A stretch of DNA of 6,376 bases from Actinomycetota bacterium (GTDB lineage Bacteria > Actinomycetota > Humimicrobiia > Humimicrobiales > Humimicrobiaceae), in the NCBI GenBank assembly GCA_023475715.1, contig JAMCVO010000013.1, forward strand, positions 1 to 6,376, given 5' to 3'. The position numbers and the translations under genes were made by a program. Of the stretch, positions 5,299 to 6,376 are shown piece after piece. Within the stretch, counting starts at the first letter, position 1. Every line of letters starts with the position of its first letter. The notes under the pieces were generated by a model. It made no database searches. It worked only from the letters and a program-made list of their open reading frames with translations, and had not been told where the DNA came from.

Positions 5299-5898
5299 TT
5301 GGAAGAAGATAACAAAAAAGAAAATTCTGAATCTGCGAAAGCACCCAGCTCGCATAAAGGAAATTATGACGGCGAAGATTACATTTATAGAAGTCACAGA
5401 GCAGACCATGATGAAGAATCTTATGAGAATAAAAGAGGAAGAAGGGCTTTTTCTTATGTGTGGAATATAATATGGAGCCTTGTTTTAATTATTTTTTTTA
5501 ATTTCTTCAACAGTTATATTGCTTATTATCAGTTTGAACAATCAAATGGGGCACTGACATGGCATAAATTTTCAATAATAACAAGCGATTTTTCCAAATT
5601 AGTGCCATTAATAACGGCAGGATTATTTATCATAGTTGTAGGTAATATAATTCTTCTGATTTTTGACAGGTATATTCTTGCAAGAATTATTGAAATCGTT
5701 TGTGCAATATTTGCAGTTGCAGTAATTGCAAATTTTTTATTGTTATTTCCCATAGATTTCAATATAATTCCTTACGATAAAGTAGCAGAATTACTGCCTT
5801 TGATTTTAAAAATAATTTCAGGTCTGATTATTCTTATTTTGGTTATCCAGATTATTGCAAATTTTGTAAAGATTGTTGTAAGAATTGCAAAAAAATAG
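5299..5898 (+). CDS. Four-helix integral membrane protein of unknown function
   Basis: The 199-residue protein starts at TTG 5299 behind a full-consensus Shine-Dalgarno sequence. Residues 1-50 are hydrophilic and highly charged, probably disordered, and end in the basic KRGRR (45-49). Four hydrophobic segments follow at about 54-77, 102-122, 128-150 and 165-190. Positive charges before segment 1, between segments 2 and 3 (Arg124, Arg129) and after segment 4 (KIVVRIAKK) place both ends in the cytoplasm. A loop of about 24 residues and one of about 14 (FPIDFNIIPYDKVAE) would be outside. I see no transporter signature, metal motif or enzyme domain and do not recognise the family. The malic enzyme gene starts 32 bases downstream with its own ribosome site, so the two are probably co-transcribed. 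A link to uptake or regulation of organic acids is a guess from position only. Confidence 0.75.
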   Translation: MEEDNKKENSESAKAPSSHKGNYDGEDYIYRSHRADHDEESYENKRGRRAFSYVWNIIWSLVLIIFFNFFNSYIAYYQFEQSNGALTWHKFSIITSDFSKLVPLITAGLFIIVVGNIILLIFDRYILARIIEIVCAIFAVAVIANFLLLFPIDFNIIPYDKVAELLPLILKIISGLIILILVIQIIANFVKIVVRIAKK

Positions 5899-5930
5899 TT
5901 AGCTTTTTTAATTAAAGAAAGGAAATCATA

Positions 5931-6350
5931 TTGAGCATTTACGATGATGCACTTGAGATGCATGAAAAATATACGGGGAAAATCAGCGTGATAAGCAAAG
6001 TCCAGGTAAACAGCCAGCATGATTTAGCGATGGCTTATAGTCCCGGTGTTGCAGAACCTTGCAGACAGATTCAGAAAGATCCGATGTTAAGATATAAATA
6101 TACCTCAATTGGTAATATGATTTCTGTCGTTAGTGACGGATCTGCTGTTCTGGGGCTTGGAAATATCGGGGCTCTTGCAGGTCTTCCTGTAATGGAAGGA
6201 AAGTGTGTTTTATTTAAAGAGTTTGGTGCTGTCAATGCTTTTCCTCTTTGCCTTAACACTCAAGATACAGACACGATAGTAGAAACTGTCAAGCTTCTTG
6301 AACCAAGTTTCAGTGGAATCAACCTGGAAGATATTTCTGCAGTAAGCTGA
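5931..6350 (+). CDS. NAD(P)-dependent malic enzyme, N-terminal part, broken at 3' end
   Basis: The gene starts at TTG 5931 with AAAGGA (5918-5923) seven bases upstream. It converts malate to pyruvate and CO2 with reduction of NAD(P). Residues 1-137 match the catalytic domain of the bacterial YtsJ-like type: AYSPGVAEPC (35-44, catalytic Tyr36), SDGSAVLGLGNIG (68-80), PVMEGKCVLFKEFG (86-99, catalytic Lys91) and GINLEDI (129-135, metal ligands Glu133 and Asp134). After Ala137, where relatives continue with PRCF or PNCF, the frame gives two foreign codons and stops at TGA 6348-6350. The third metal Asp (HDDQHGT) and the whole NAD(P)-binding domain of a roughly 400-residue enzyme are absent, so this product would be inactive. 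The break coincides with an inverted malic enzyme fragment on the other strand. In the living cell the gene is probably intact unless the inversion is real. Confidence 0.92.
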   Translation: MSIYDDALEMHEKYTGKISVISKVQVNSQHDLAMAYSPGVAEPCRQIQKDPMLRYKYTSIGNMISVVSDGSAVLGLGNIGALAGLPVMEGKCVLFKEFGAVNAFPLCLNTQDTDTIVETVKLLEPSFSGINLEDISAVS

Positions 6351-6376
6351 CCCGCAACCGAAACTCCTACAAATAC
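6335..6376 (-). pseudogene. Inverted fragment of malic enzyme (VFVGVSVAG segment)
   Basis: Read on the minus strand from 6376, the codons give VFVGVSVAGQLTAE. This matches the conserved ADVFIGVSVAGALTKEM stretch in the NAD(P)-binding domain of YtsJ-type malic enzymes, some 150 residues downstream of where the + strand copy breaks. The fragment runs off the right edge, so its extent is unknown. It meets the + strand piece around CTGCAG (6337-6342) in a head-to-head join. Confidence 0.75.

Noticed and set aside
5267..5470. 67-aa + strand frame starting at ATG 5267
   Set aside because: It overlaps the membrane-protein gene in another frame. The AGGAGGTG site at 5285-5292 is positioned for TTG 5299, not for this ATG.
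5529..6259. Minus-strand frames opposite the membrane protein and malic enzyme (5529-5762, 5772-6020, 6071-6259)
   Set aside because: All are antisense to supported genes and lack ribosome sites or recognisable motifs. They are separate from the real inverted fragment at 6335-6376.
1..6376. CRISPR arrays, tRNA/rRNA genes, insertion sequences, phage or toxin-antitoxin operons
   Set aside because: I saw no regularly spaced repeats, tRNA-like cloverleaf, transposase motif or terminal inverted repeats. The only toxin trace is the PIN remnant at 1486-1656.

Overview
The window is AT-rich bacterial DNA with eight recognisable genes, one gene remnant and a suspicious right edge. Three of the seven visible starts are TTG behind good Shine-Dalgarno sequences, one of them a full AGGAGGTG. 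The envelope genes (a lipoprotein, a one-pass M23 protein) would suit a monoderm. The M23 protein has an RTTY block that I recall mainly from actinobacterial M23 proteins. A deep-branching, AT-rich anaerobic actinobacterial-type or Bacillota-like lineage is my guess. Nothing here fixes the taxonomy.

Layout. (1) 1-263: the C-terminal end of a PfkB-family sugar/nucleoside kinase, running + . (2) 264-530: AT-rich spacer with a possible promoter and small hairpin. (3) 531-1475: a 122-aa protein I do not recognise, then a surface rhodanese lipoprotein, probably one transcript. (4) 1486-2309, minus strand: an M23 peptidase-like protein whose 3' end overlaps the C-terminal remnant of a PIN-domain (VapC-like) gene. 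(5) 2310-2443: divergent control region with a 38-bp near-perfect palindrome lying on the likely M23 promoter. (6) 2444-3899: a nucleoside-phosphorylase-superfamily protein followed by a 3-methyladenine DNA glycosylase, probably an operon. (7) 3903-5036, minus strand: a malate/L-lactate dehydrogenase of the Ldh2/MdhC/AllD family, convergent with the glycosylase and only 3 bp from it. A two-way terminator hairpin sits inside the glycosylase coding end. (8) 5299-6350: a four-helix membrane protein and the N-terminal third of a malic enzyme, probably co-transcribed and divergent from the dehydrogenase.

Together: the dehydrogenase and the malic enzyme both act on malate or its neighbours (lactate, pyruvate, oxaloacetate), so the right half looks like a small C3/C4 organic-acid region. 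The two genes at 2444-3899 both belong to families that break N-glycosidic bonds, one on small nucleosides and one on damaged DNA bases. The rhodanese and M23 proteins act outside the membrane.

The most notable observation is at the right edge. The malic enzyme frame runs normally through its NLEDI motif, then breaks at about 6341. The last ~40 bases encode, on the opposite strand, a later part of a malic enzyme (VFVGVSVAG). This is an inverted junction at a CTGCAG microhomology: either a chimeric assembly/amplification join or a real inversion. I found no CRISPR array, tRNA, rRNA, transposase or phage gene, and nothing I would call a new multi-gene defence or metabolic system.
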